From positions 279,913 to 343,912 of the forward strand of contig NW_017803943.1 in assembly GCF_001625305.1 (NCBI RefSeq): a stretch of 64,000 nt of DNA, given 5' to 3'. A program made the translations under genes and the position numbers. The DNA is from Branchiostoma belcheri (taxonomy: Eukaryota; Chordata; Leptocardii; Amphioxiformes; Branchiostomatidae). The notes beneath the pieces are model-generated. The model was given only the letters and a program-made list of their open reading frames with translations, had not been told where the DNA came from and did not search any database. Below, one piece after another: positions 30,692 through 41,663 of the stretch; position 1 is the first letter of the stretch, and every line of letters starts with the position of its first letter.

Positions 30692-32594
30692 ACAATAATG
30701 TGTCTTCGTGAACCGAAGTGCTGATATGATGAAGTGTTATCTGGTACCACTGCAATGGTCCATGAGATTACCTACACGGGCAACACAGTCTCCAAAGATT
30801 GGCTGAGTGCATCGTTGCAAGCTCCAGGGGAGTGAAAATGGCTTTTTTGTTTATCGGGATTATTGTTGTTGAACATCAGTACATCAGATACAGAAACTCA
30901 TGATACAGAAAAGCTAGCCTGCCGTACACCATCTCATGATCTCGGGGTAATAATTGGCACCTCTCGAGGGCCGGACGGTGGGCAGATCGCTAGGACCGTG
31001 ATGTAGTCAGGCTACGGCAACACAACCGATTAATGTTTCGTGCCTCGAATAAAGAAGAGGGTCTGCATGGGGGTCCTGGCGACGCTAAACGGTAAATTCA
31101 TCTGGGTCGACAACGCATCCAGTGCAGTTTTTAGGGTTTGAAAACCCGATTTTTCAGAGCCAACATTTTAGTGATTTTTCTACATACTAAGTTGAAACCA
31201 CACTATCCCAATGTATATCGAGCAAAAATTCCCAAAATGGTTACTGGCTAGGATTAACTGTGAATAAAACAGCGCATAACGCTTGACAGAAAAGGGCATA
31301 CAGGCCCGCAAACAACACTTTGACAGCAGAAGTTTTCCCTGAGTTCCTGACTGCCGGGTAGGTCAAGGAGAGATCAGTTATACTTAGCTCTGTATGTTCG
31401 TAAATCCTGAGACCTTTGCTCTTTTCCGGGCCTAATGATCGCTTAAGAGCAGAGAGTAATCCTCGACCGTGATCTTGAAGGCCCTCACCAGACCTCGGGA
31501 GACTTGACTGATGCATTCAGACAAGTCTCTAGAGGCGAAGCTGCCTAGCGAGTTTTTTGACGGGCCATTTAGGAGGACAAAAGCGTCAGCTCTGCGCCTC
31601 GCAAGTGCCAAGATAGATTTGCGTGAAGCCTGGCAGTAGTGTGAAATGTGCGTGGGAAAATCTTTAAGAGTCTGATTCTTCCCTCACAGTTTTGGATTTC
31701 ACACGACTTCAAGTCTTCAGACCCTTTTGTTGCAGACTTTGGGAAGTAATAAGTTTTGAGACATTGACACTTGGTCATCGATTCCGTTAGCATCGTGCAA
31801 GCAGCTCTGGTCTCCCTTGAACATTTTCGCGAGGTTCGTAAATCAATGTGTACTGCACTGGCTTGGGGTTTTAGCTGCACAACCGAAGTGTACGTTTCGG
31901 TAAGTAGTCTCCTCCAGACTCCTTTGCAGGCTGAATGAATAGTAGAAATAGGCCTAAAAAGAGGGTATCATTGACGAGGGGAGTTGGCCGGCCAGAGAAG
32001 GTCCATTTGCTTCACGGAGTCTGTGAGAAGTAGCTACGATCAGAAGGCATAAAAGTAATCCGCTCATACACTCAACAAGGGCAATAACTGAGCACCTCGG
32101 ATTATTAAGGTCATAAACAGAATCCCGTTGCCATGGCAACATTAACTTATTACACTGATACGAAATCGTTGCCAACTACATTTTAGGAAAAGTCACCAAG
32201 TTTGGTGGTTCTTGCGCAAGCCGTTCAGACGATATTTGACATCAAAGTTGGCGCGGGCACTTTTAGCCCCCCCCCCCAGAGGGGCTTCAGCCCAAATGAA
32301 TGGAAAATGTAATACTGTGATAACTTAGTCTTGATCCCAAGCAGTGGATAAGAATTATCAGTTTACCAGAAATGAAAATGTCATTCTGTGATAACTATGA
32401 TAAGTGTACTTCATTCAAAGACAAGCTGTAGGAGCGGGAGGTGGATTCTTCTGTCATCAACAGTCACAGCCAGCAAATCTCCTCTTAATCAACACGATCT
32501 TCGTGTCTTATATGGCTGTTGAAGATGGAGATTTTAGTCCCAACGGGGTGAAAGAAAACACAATCCTTAGAAGTAAAGGTTGACTCTTCAAAAT
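30692..32594. other. GPCR2 intron, no gene; truncated repeat
   Basis: 31905-32060 resembles the left half of the TAGCCTCTACCAG/TAGTCTCCATCAG elements (TAGTCTCCTCCAGACTC, GAATAGTAGAAATAGGCCTA) without a right arm. ORFs at 31241-31516 and 31569-31880 (-) show no domain. Confidence 0.4.
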
Positions 32595-32843
32595 GGGGTC
32601 GTGTGGCGCAGCAGCAGCGTGCGTGACTCGGAATCAAGAGGTCCCGAGTTCGAGTCTTGACATGCCACCGATCTTGTGCCATTGGGAAAGGCACTTTACA
32701 CGACTTTCCCCACTAGATTCAAGTGAAAATGAGTATTGTCTGTCCTGTATTTGTTTCTATGTGCTGGACACAACACCAGCAACAGCTCTGTTCCGAGTGC
32801 ATTGCATCGTTGCAATTTCAATAAAATCAAAAATAAAATCAAA
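32595..32843 (+). mobile_element. tRNA-derived SINE copy
   Basis: Head GGGGTCGTGTGGCGCAGCAGC, B-box region AGTTCGAGTC, CATTGGGAAAGGCACTTTAC body and an (AATAAAATCAAA) tail. Confidence 0.85.
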
Positions 32844-34250
32844 AGATGAGCATTGGCCGTGAACATCACGCGAGCACAACCATCGTGTCCGAGGTAATTC
32901 TCTATTCCCTGTAGACAGCCTCTTCCCTGCCTACAGCAGCCAGACTGGCCCGCGTAGTCTATTGCTGAATCCCCGACTGAGTCAAGATTGAATCAAACCA
33001 ATCAAAATCGCATCAACGCTAAATCCAATTTCTACGATGTGACGGAGAGAAGTGACCCTAGTCAATCGGTATTTCCGGTGCCTATCTATCAAATACACTT
33101 CCAGCAATGGCATGGATCCACTCGCAGCTTAACGAAAAAAAGAGAAGATTTTGCGAAGTAGTTAAAACGCTCTCTTGCATAGTGATTGCATTTCTTATAT
33201 AATTGACATCGATGACCTGTTGACTTTAAGAACAATGATTGTAAGGCCCCATGTGAATACTTTTTTGCTACTGATATTTTGTTGGTGCGTATCTTACAAT
33301 GGGATGAATGACCTTTGCCATAGCTATGTATAAATTTTATTGCAATTTTATTGAATGAAAACCTTTATTGTACACACACACCCACTGGGTTAAGTACAGG
33401 TCACAATAAAAGGATGGAATACAGATAACGTTACATTATATACATTATATAAGTAGCTACAAAAATTAAGTAAATTCGTTTTTTTCTCGTTTCTCAGTAA
33501 TGGTGAAAAGGTAAGAACAGGTATGTTTCAATATAGAAGGTTTGTCTAAGCTCATTAGAAATATTTATTAGTATTATTCGTTTCCTCAGATCTGTTTTGT
33601 AAGTACAGTGTAATAAACATGTAAATACATGTATCTACGTTATCAATTTACCGCAAATTTACTACTGGCAAATTCCTGATACTACGCGTTGTACACTTGG
33701 ATATGTTTTTCTATCATTATCATGGCATAAAATATTTACACCTATCAGTAAGCGGCTGATACGTTCTTATCATGCTGTTGCTCGTACTCGTATGTGCCTT
33801 TAATACCAGCCAAGGGGCGTTTTAAATTGAAATGCAAACTACCTCAAAGAAACAGGAAATTAAAGCTAGAACTGCCAGTTATCTTTCAAGATATAAACCG
33901 CCTCGATTAATATGAAGGAATAAAAGACTGTCTAGTTTGAATTCCATGTAGACCTGGCTTAGACATGATGTGAAGTTTAATTCCGGTCAGGCGAGACAAA
34001 TCGCGTATTTAGTATTCTCAGCCATTCCCAGCCATTCACGGTGAGAGTGAGAACAATTATAATTGTCTCATCACATCTTTGACACGTTTCCTGCTCAGCG
34101 AAGCGCCTAGAAAGTTCAGTCTCCTGCCCCGCGTGTTGTGGTTGTCTAGATGTAACATGACATGGTATTTGATGCGCATACGTTGCTACGCCCCGTATGT
34201 AATTGTAGCTGTTATGGTTGGTGACTCTGATATAATTCGTCTCTTCCTAT
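32844..34250. other. GPCR2 intron, no recognised feature
   Basis: AT-rich. 33340-33440 (CTTTATTGTACACACACACCC) may be an antisense retroelement end. No domain-bearing ORF. Confidence 0.35.
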
Positions 34251-34257
34251 CTAGCCA

Positions 34258-34480
34258 CTTAGACAAACCCGACCCGTCTGGAATAACCAAGGCGCTGAGC
34301 TGGAAGCTTTAACATCCACGTAGAGGTGGTAGATATAAAAATGATATAAATGTAGGAGACATCCACTGGGGACAAACCGAGAAAGTCTGGAATAACCACG
34401 GCGCTGAGCTAGAGACTTTTCCGTCCATGTAGACCGGCCAGATAGGTATAAAGATGGTATAAATGTAGGAGACAGCCTCT
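34258..34480. repeat. Tandem duplication, about 113 bp x 2
   Basis: The GTCTGGAATAACCA.GGCGCTGAGCT...ATGATATAAATGTAGGAGACA unit occurs at about 34278-34364 and again at about 34394-34474. The matching minus-strand ORFs are its translation. Confidence 0.75.
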
Positions 34481-34559
34481 CTAAATGTACTATGTGCAAG
34501 GGTGACCCTAAGAAGTGAGAACATCACTACTGGAATACTCTCCATGATCCAATCAGGCG

Positions 34560-34768
34560 AGCTTTGGCTGATGTCTGACGTGTTTTTATCGGGCTCTCTC
34601 TTTTTTTTACTGTTATCTTTTTGTACTCCAGCCCAACCTACAGTAATACTTGTCTAGTCGGCTTTCTGTTTGTCTGGTATATATGTGCCTTATATTTAAC
34701 TTAAGTGCATTTGGCCCGTGTAGGGCGTGACATGCAATAAAGTTCATTGTCATTGTCATTGTCATTAT
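34560..34768 (+). mobile_element. LINE-type 3' end
   Basis: A pyrimidine-rich 3' UTR-like stretch ends with a hairpin-like GGCCCGTGTAGGGC, then ACATGCAATAAAG and a (TCATTG)n tail at 34740-34765. The ACATGCAATAAAG motif is shared with the LINE end at 21572-21584. Confidence 0.5.
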
Positions 34769-35608
34769 AATAGCCTTAGAAAATGGGTCACTTTTAATCT
34801 AAGAAAATCGGACAAAGTATAGGTCACCGGATAATCTTTTTATGATTTCATCATATCTCTTCGCAGCCTTTTGAACTCTTATTCATTCTCTGTAGGCTTG
34901 CTGCCAGAAAAATTGATGAGTCGTGTCTGACCTACATGCACACTTCTCAAACTTTTCTTCATTACGTATGCATCACCTCGGTCTACCTCCTGATAATCAT
35001 ATGCAGTAGACATTAAGGCGCACATCTAAAAAGCTGTGGGCGAGCCCCAGGCCGCGACCCCTATTTGACTGTTATTTGGCTATCGTGAAATCCGGCTTCG
35101 AAGTTATTACTGTTATTACTTCGAAGTTTACACTGCCAAGTGCCAACAAAGTGAAGAAACTTGAACGATGAAATATTCAATGGGCTGAACGTTTTATGGA
35201 TACATGATATGCCTATACGGATAGAGGTAAAGAAAACGAGGACAATGCCCCTGTCACAAGCTTCATACGAACACTTTGTGAGAGGAGTGAAGGAGACCAT
35301 CTACATCAGGGTTCACCAGCCTTCTCTCAACCGGGACGGGGGGCGGTACCGACTTCCAACGAACTTTGACCCAGTTCTGACGTCACATGTGCGGAAGATC
35401 ACGTGTCTACAGTACTTGGGTTAGACAGCTGACTAAGGCAGGGAGAGTCGGTCGAGACTTTTAGTGAGTCGAATTTTGTCCTTTTGAGTTTGAGATCTAG
35501 AACAGTCTAATTCTCAATATGCCGTACGACAGTATTACCGTAACGATAACAATGTGAGGGTATTCTACAGCATGAAAGTTCATCTGAGTTGGTAAATTAC
35601 ATTATGAA

Positions 35609-35782
35609 AAAAACTCTCCAACTCAAAATTTGACTCACCAGAAATTTTAGACTGAATCACTCAGTCTTCCTCAGCTATCAACGTGTCCACAGCATTTGGG
35701 TCAGATAGCTGAGGAAGACTAGTACTACTAGACTGAGTGATTCAGTCGAAAATTTCTGGTGAGTCAAATTTTGAGTTGGAGA
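35609..35782. mobile_element. Foldback element
   Basis: Left arm TCTCCAACTCAAAATTTGAC...CTCAGTCTTCC and right arm GGAAGACT...GTCAAATTTTGAGTTGGAGA are near-perfect complements of about 65-70 bp. No clear target duplication. A different terminal sequence from the 9-bp-duplication families. Confidence 0.75.
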
Positions 35783-35854
35783 AAAGTTTAAGTTTTTTCA
35801 TAGTGAGGGTAGTCTTGGCACAGTCGTCTCAGTATCAAAGGAAACTCTTGTTGT

Positions 35855-36127
35855 TAGCCTCTACCAGGCTTCGGGAGGCGGAAAGACTAGAAATCGGCCA
35901 AAAAGAGAGATTAGCATGCCAGGGGAGTTGGTCTGCTGGAGAGAATAGTTTGCCGCTCCCGAAGCATGTGCGGAGTCGCTACGACCAAACAGTATAAAAG
36001 TAATTCCAACAAAAGAACGGGAGCGGCAAATTGTTCTCTTCAGCAGATCAACTCCCCCGGTATGCTATCTCTCTATTTGGCCGATTTTCACTCTTTCCAG
36101 CCGCCTCCCGAAGCCTGGTAGAGGCTA
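35855..36127. mobile_element. Foldback MITE-like element with 8-9-bp target duplication
   Basis: Arms TAGCCTCTACCAGGCTTCGG and CCGAAGCCTGGTAGAGGCTA-like (about 110 bp each, imperfect) surround a centre with TATAAAAGTAATTCC. CTTGTTGT flanks both sides (35847-35854, 36128-36135). Confidence 0.85.
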
Positions 36128-36396
36128 CTTGTTGTAATTGTAACCTAAAAAGTTATGAGTAGATCCCCGTTAACAGCCAACTCCTGACCTTTCCTCCACT
36201 GTTAGTACATTCTGCACACGCCGCTAAAAAAACTAATTAGCTTCTTCCAGGAATCTACTGTTACAAACAGCTTTGTGAAGAGAGTCATAATCACTTTTAA
36301 CATTCAAATGACATGAAGGCGATGTCGTTTTCACACTATTCAACTTACGCAGACGACTTCGCTGCGACGCCGATGATTGTGTGAAGTGTGAGGAAA

Positions 36397-36804
36397 GACC
36401 ACACCGCCTTAATTTTATGGATGACATCCACGCGCGCACTGTTAAAAAAAAAGATCACGTCTGGTCTGGCTCTATCTAGGCCTGGGTACTCCATGGTAGT
36501 TAGCGACAATACGGGGCCGGTGGTAACCCTTGAGGCTAGGCTACACCCAGGCTACAGAAGCTCCACGACTCAAGAACTCAGTACATACGTACAGTGCCGA
36601 TTACTCAATTCTGCAAAAAGCCAGCATGTGCCGGCTTGCCGTGTACGTCGCTATGTACTGCCACAAATTCACAATACCAACTTTGTATTCCTGTACGTGG
36701 TTTAGTAGCATTTTTATTTTTGGCCCGAATTTTTTTTTATTCGCCCGCGCGCACTCGTTTGGGGGTCTTCAGAGGATGTCATCCATAAAATTAAGTCGGT
36801 ATGG
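36397..36804. mobile_element. Element with about 33-bp inverted ends
   Basis: GACCACACCGCCTTAATTTT...GGATGACATCC (36397-36431) is inverted at 36770-36804 (GGATGTCATCCATAAAATTAAGTCGGTATGGCC). CGCGCGCACT-type sequence lies inside both arms. No target duplication was identified and there is no coding potential. Confidence 0.5.
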
Positions 36805-36969
36805 CCTAATCAACGCTCATTAACGCTTCATTCTTCTAACGAGCACGTGTAGCCACACTAGTCACACATTAGTTACACCTACGCCCAAATTCTGCTTAAT
36901 AGGCTGTACGGCTGGTACTTTCTTTTATAATGTAACGATTTGAAATTCACAGAGGGCATCTGCTATTAG

Positions 36970-38340
36970 CCAGTTCATTCATTCATTCATTCATTCATTC
37001 ATTCATTCATTCATTCATTCATTCATTCATTCATTCATTCATTCAAGAACATGTAGTGAGTTTAACTCACAGAGGGGTTCCCCCGGCCCAGCAGCCATGG
37101 AAAGGGCACTCAGTTCAATCATCCATCCATCCATCCATCCATTCATCCATTCATTCATTCATTCATCCATCCATTCATCCATTCATTCATTCATTCATTC
37201 ATCCATCCATCCATCCATTCATTCATTCATTCATTCATTCATCCATCCATCGATATCCATCCATCCATCCATCCATCCATCCTTCCATCGATCCATCCAT
37301 CCAACCATCCATTCATTCATCCATCCATCCATTCATCCATTCATTCATCCATCCATCCATTCATTCATTCATCCATCGATATCCATCCATCCGTCCGTCC
37401 GTCCGTCCAACCATCCATCCATCCATCCATCCATCCATCCATCCATCCATTCGTTCATTCATTCATTCATTCATTCGCTCACTCACTCACTCACACACTC
37501 ACTCATTCCTATAAGAACATATAACAGGTAGTACTCACAGAGAGCCTCTCCCAGCAGCCACGGGAACGGCACCCAGATCTCCAGCAGGGAAATCGGCATG
37601 CAGACCAGCAGGACGAGCAGGTCATCCAGGCTCAGGCTCATTCATTCATTCATTCATTCATTCATTCATTCATCCATCCATTAATTCGTTCGTTAATTCA
37701 TCCATCCATCAATCCATTAATTCGTTCATTCATTCATCTGTCCATCCATTAATTCGTTCATTCACTCACTCACTCACTCACTCATTCCTTTAAGAACATA
37801 TAACAGGTAGTACTCACAGAGAGCCTCCCCCAGCAGCCATGGGAATGGCACCCACCATTCATTCATTCATTCATTCATTCATTCATCCATCCATCCATCC
37901 ATCCATCCATCCATTCCTCCATCCATCCATTCATTCACTCACTCACTCATTCCTTTGTGAACATATAACAGGTAGTACTCACAGAGAGCCTCTCCCAGCA
38001 GCCACGGGAAGGGAACCCAGATCTCCAGCAGAGAAATCGGCATGCAGACCAGCAGGACGAGCAGGTCGGCCACGCTCAGGTTCAAACATTCATTCATTCA
38101 TTCATTCATCCATCCATCCATCCATTCATTCATCCATCCATCCATCCATAGCATCCATCCATTCATCCATCCATCCATCCATCCATCCATCAATCCATCC
38201 ATCCATCCATCCATCAATCCATCCATACAGCCATACAGCCATCCATCCATTAATCCATCCATCCATCCATCCATCCATCCACTCATCCATCCATTCATTC
38301 ATTCATTCCCTCACTCACTCATTCCTTTGTGAACATATAA
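36970..38340 (-). repeat. Exon-end minisatellite: three copies of the GPCR2 TM2 exon end with ATTC/ATCC arrays
   Basis: The 3' end of the TM1-TM2 exon plus donor (complement of CTCACAGAGAGCCTC.CCCAGCAGCCA) recurs at about 37535-37645, 37815-37857 and 37978-38090, downstream of the real exon end at 38355. Copies encode up to [16 protein letters not shown] and keep the gtgagtac donor. (ATTC)n and (ATCC)n arrays separate them. The IHPSIHPS ORFs are array translations. Confidence 0.9.
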
Positions 38341-38354
38341 CGGGTAGTACTCAC

Positions 38355-38684
38355 AGAGAGCCTCTCCCAGCAGCCACGGAAAGGGAACCCAGATCTCCAG
38401 CAGCGAAATCGGCATGCAGACCAGCAGGACGAGCAGGTCAGCCACGCTCAGGTTCAGCAGGAAGAAGTTTGTAGCGGTGCGGAGCTCCTTCACGCCGCAC
38501 ACCGACGCCCCCACCGCCAGGTTCCCCACCACGCCCACGGCGAACACCAGCCCGTACACCGCGCTCACGGCCAGGATGTCCGCCCGGGGCAGCAGCGGCG
38601 ACGCCGCGTCCCAGTCGGGCTCGAACGGCCACCCCAAGCTGCCGTTCGGGAAGACTCCCTCCGTGAGGTTCAGGTACTCCATCT
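38355..38684 (-). CDS. GPCR2 exon encoding N-terminus, TM1 and TM2
   Basis: Acceptor CCCCCAG|AG on the minus strand. ATG at 38682-38680 is in frame with an upstream mini-exon. Encodes MEYLNLTEGVFPNGS (two N-glycosylation sequons), TM1 with GN (VGVVGNLAVGA), ICL1, TM2 with [16 protein letters not shown] and FPWLLGEAL. The donor CTCT|gtgagt splits the conserved TM3 Cys codon (phase 1), exactly as GPCR1 does. Reading through the donor gives a short false extension (CEYYPLYV). Confidence 0.93.
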
Positions 38685-38699
38685 CTGGGGGAAGATGGA

Positions 38700-38970
38700 G
38701 AGAATTTAGCTTTTGTGATGCTGGCGATGGATGAAGGAAGGAAGGAAGGAATGAAGGAGAGAGGGAGAGAAGGAACTAATAAGGAAGGAAGGAATTCAAA
38801 GGGTGACAGGAAGTAAGGAAGGAAAACGAGGAAGGAAGCAGGGAAGGAAGCTAAGGAAGGAAGGAAGGAAGAAAAAGGCATAAGGATGGAAAGAAGGAAA
38901 GATGGGAAAGGGAGAGAGGGAGGGAGGAAGGAAGGAAGGAGGGAAAGGGTGAGAAAAGGAACAAAAGAGA
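38700..38970. repeat. GGAA-type purine-rich simple repeat
   Basis: Irregular (GGAA)n/(GAAGG)n just 5' of the TM1-TM2 exon in gene direction. The opposite strand supplies a polypyrimidine tract. Confidence 0.9.
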
Positions 38971-39295
38971 GACCTATAATCTATAACCTACATATATATA
39001 CAGTCTGTATAGTAAATATATCGGCATTGCCGCGGAAGAGGGCGACAAAAGTAGCCTTCGACCAGAGACCAGAGGGCAAATTGCCTGCCCAAAAGACTCC
39101 CAGCAGAAACAAAATGATTGCAAAAGACTCGGGCTTCGACAGATCCGATCCCACGGCAGACATGACGGCACCCTACATGTTCTAAATGTCAAGCGGCGCT
39201 AGACTAGTGTTGCGTGAGGAGCCGAGGTCTAAGATACTGGAGTAGAGCTCAGATACATGTATGCAGGCTTCAGTCTGTAGGACAGGCTTCAGTAG

Positions 39296-39353
39296 TGGGG
39301 TCGTGTGGCGCAGTCACGACTTTCCTTACTTCACTCAGGTGGAAATGAGTACA
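39296..39353 (+). mobile_element. Internally deleted SINE fragment
   Basis: GGGGTCGTGTGGCGCAG joins directly to CACGACTTTCCTTACTTCACTC, skipping the B box and central body of the main SINE. Confidence 0.7.
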
Positions 39354-39359
39354 TAGCTT

Positions 39360-39585
39360 CGGTTAGGGACGTCCCTCGTTTAGGACGTTAAATGCGCAGG
39401 TCCCGTGTTTGGGGAGAACCACACCACACGCACGTTCAAGAACCCACCGCACTTATCGAAAAGAGTAGGGGACCTTCCGGTGTGATTGGTCTAAACCTTA
39501 CAATCCGGTCTTACGCAGCTTGTACATGTACAAAACCGGTGTGTTCCGCCTAAAGGCGGTTTACCGGTTATGCGAAACAAACAAC
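39360..39585. repeat. Mixed fragments: second SINE body and LINE family A end
   Basis: 39375-39485 resembles the body of the second SINE family (GGACGTTAAATGCGCAGGTCCC). 39535-39578 (GGTGTGTTCCGCCTAAAGGCGG) resembles the LINE family A 3' hairpin. Confidence 0.45.
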
Positions 39586-39888
39586 GACAGTGACGGAGAC
39601 GCTTAAAGCGTCTGTGCGGTTGACGTTTTCTTGAGAAAAACAAAACCTCACGAAAGATCCATCTTACCGATACCAGTTTCGTTTCATTTAATTTTATTTA
39701 TCTACCCAGGCTTTACCAGTATGGTATAATTCAGTACCATATGTTGCTATATCACAAGCCTGTCCGTAAATTATATTCTTCGGCTTGGAGGCAGCTCTAG
39801 CTAAGTGTCAGCTGAATCACAAAATATAAGACCATATTTTCATCTATCAAAACTGTAGGTTGAAGATTCATTAAAACGTATCACATAC

Positions 39889-39904
39889 CTTCGAACCAGA
39901 ACAT
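39889..39904 (-). CDS. Putative GPCR2 initiator mini-exon
   Basis: The minus strand reads CAACC-ATGTTCTGGTTCGAAG|gtatgtgat. The 16 coding bases plus AG from the next exon give six codons (MFWFEE) in frame with MEYLNL. A good donor and in-frame fit support it, but the internal ATG at 38682 could be the true start, with this as 5' UTR. Confidence 0.5.
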
Positions 39905-40374
39905 GGTTGAGTACAACACTCCGACGGTTCCTAAGTGGAAGAGAGAGTGAACCGCTCAGCGGGCAGCCGGTTTCTGCGAAAACTCAGAGATTTAATGCTG
40001 ATGATCTCAGGTGTGAAGACGACTCCGGCTGGCGCGGCAGCAGATTTATGAGCAGACGGTGAATCTTGTGGACGAAACCACACTTGTTACGGGTGGGTGA
40101 GCCTCAAGTAAGGCACACAGCTCGCCCACGTGCCTGGCCTGGTTGTGTCGTTACACAAGGTTGTTAACTTAATTACATGTACACCACAAGAGATTTCCGG
40201 TGGAGAATTGTAAGACATGTTTTAGACGCAACGTTACGAAAGGTTAGATGTTGAAGTACTATTCAGGGATGTCTCGATGCTTGATTTCTGGAACGATCTA
40301 AACTTACAAGTCTGCTGTCGACCGCAAGAATGCTTGTGTGTGTGCTCATCGGCTTCTGCGACCTCCAATCTTCC

Positions 40375-40527
40375 TTATCTCCAAGCGGATGCTTTGGTGG
40401 CCGCAATATTATATCGAATTATAGTTCCAAATTGGCAAGACAATAATCCGCTTAAAAGAGAGATACCGCTTAAACCAGGTCAAGAAATAAGCCGAAGCAT
40501 ACAACCCCTGACTCTGCTTGGAGAGTA
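40375..40527. mobile_element. MITE-like element, perfect 9-bp target duplication
   Basis: Ends TTATCTCCAAGCGGATG and CTGCTTGGAGAGTA. CAATCTTCC flanks both sides (40366-40374, 40528-40536). Confidence 0.9.
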
Positions 40528-40903
40528 CAATCTTCCAACCGTTTCCGCCATACAAATTGTTACGCTTTCGACTGTATCTCCTGTGTGCCTTCTAACTTTT
40601 GAATCCAAGCGGTGTGCTGAACTATTAAAAGCAGCGAACTTACAATTGTAGCCATTTCATTTACTGTATTAATTTTACCGGGAAATACACACTGGGAACT
40701 ACACGACTCGTAACACAGATTTACACAAATACAGAAGAACTTATTGCAAGACAATTGCACATGGTACAATGTATGGCAACGACTGTTTAATATATATATA
40801 TACATATAGGCAACTAAAATCATTCCTTTCCCGTTGCGCCTGCCGGTCTACTTAATGGATTCTGCTACTGCTTCGTCCTTGTTCAGCGGTCTAGAGGTCT
40901 ACC

Positions 40904-41083
40904 TAGTCTCCATCAGACTCTTTTTGCAGGCTGAATGAATAGTAGAAATTGGCCTACAAAGTGGATATCATTGGCCAGAGGAGATGTCCGCCCATATAGA
41001 AGCTCCACTTTTTGTCATGCAGGCAACATGGAGCTTCTATAGGCGGACATCTTCTCTGGCCAATGATAGTCTGGTGGAGACTA
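40904..41083. mobile_element. Foldback MITE-like element, 9-bp target duplication (8/9)
   Basis: Ends TAGTCTCCATCAGACTC and AGTCTGGTGGAGACTA. Long arms include GAGATGTCCGCCC.TATAGAAGCTCCA and its complement. Flanks AGGTCTACC (40895-40903) and AGGTCTATC (41084-41092). Confidence 0.88.
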
Positions 41084-41408
41084 AGGTCTATCCACCCACA
41101 CGCGACATTTGATCTCTCACTACTAACGTACCGTAATCCTCACTCTCTGCCTCTGGCGTATTCTCACTCACCTACGCTGTCACCTGTGCACTCGCAATTA
41201 GTGACTTTTGATTGTAACAAACTTTGGTATCAATTATTTTTTCAAAAGTGGGCTCCTAATTAGTGATTAGAAAGAAATGGTGTGTTAATTTCCAATTTTA
41301 GTCCTGAACAAATTGTGTCGGTAGGAGGAACTGTTGGATTTTTTTTCTCCTAGGTTATTTCAGATCTCGGCTGAAGTGATCCGACAAATACAGCTTGCAT
41401 TGTGGGGT

Positions 41409-41663
41409 GGGGTCGTGTGGCGCAGTGGCAGAGTGCGCGACTCGGAACCTAGAGGTCCCGGGTTCGAGTCCTGACATGCCACCGACCTTGTACATATGTG
41501 CCCTTGGGAAAGGCACTTAACACGACTTTACTCACTTCGTTTAGGTGAAAATGAGCATTGTCCTGTCATGTATTTGTCTCCTGTATTGGTGGCGGCATTG
41601 ATAATAAGTTGATAAAACTTGAGTGTGCCGTCACCACGTCTGGTGATTACATGTTGGAATACA
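41409..41663 (+). mobile_element. tRNA-derived SINE copy, full length
   Basis: GGGGTCGTGTGGCGCAGTGG head, perfect B box GGTTCGAGTCC, GCCCTTGGGAAAGGCACTTA body, 3' end TTACATGTTGGAATAC. Confidence 0.9.

Noticed and set aside
37056-38474. [12 protein letters not shown] ORFs up to 211 codons
   Set aside because: Translations of ATTC/ATCC arrays joined to antisense GPCR2 exon copies.
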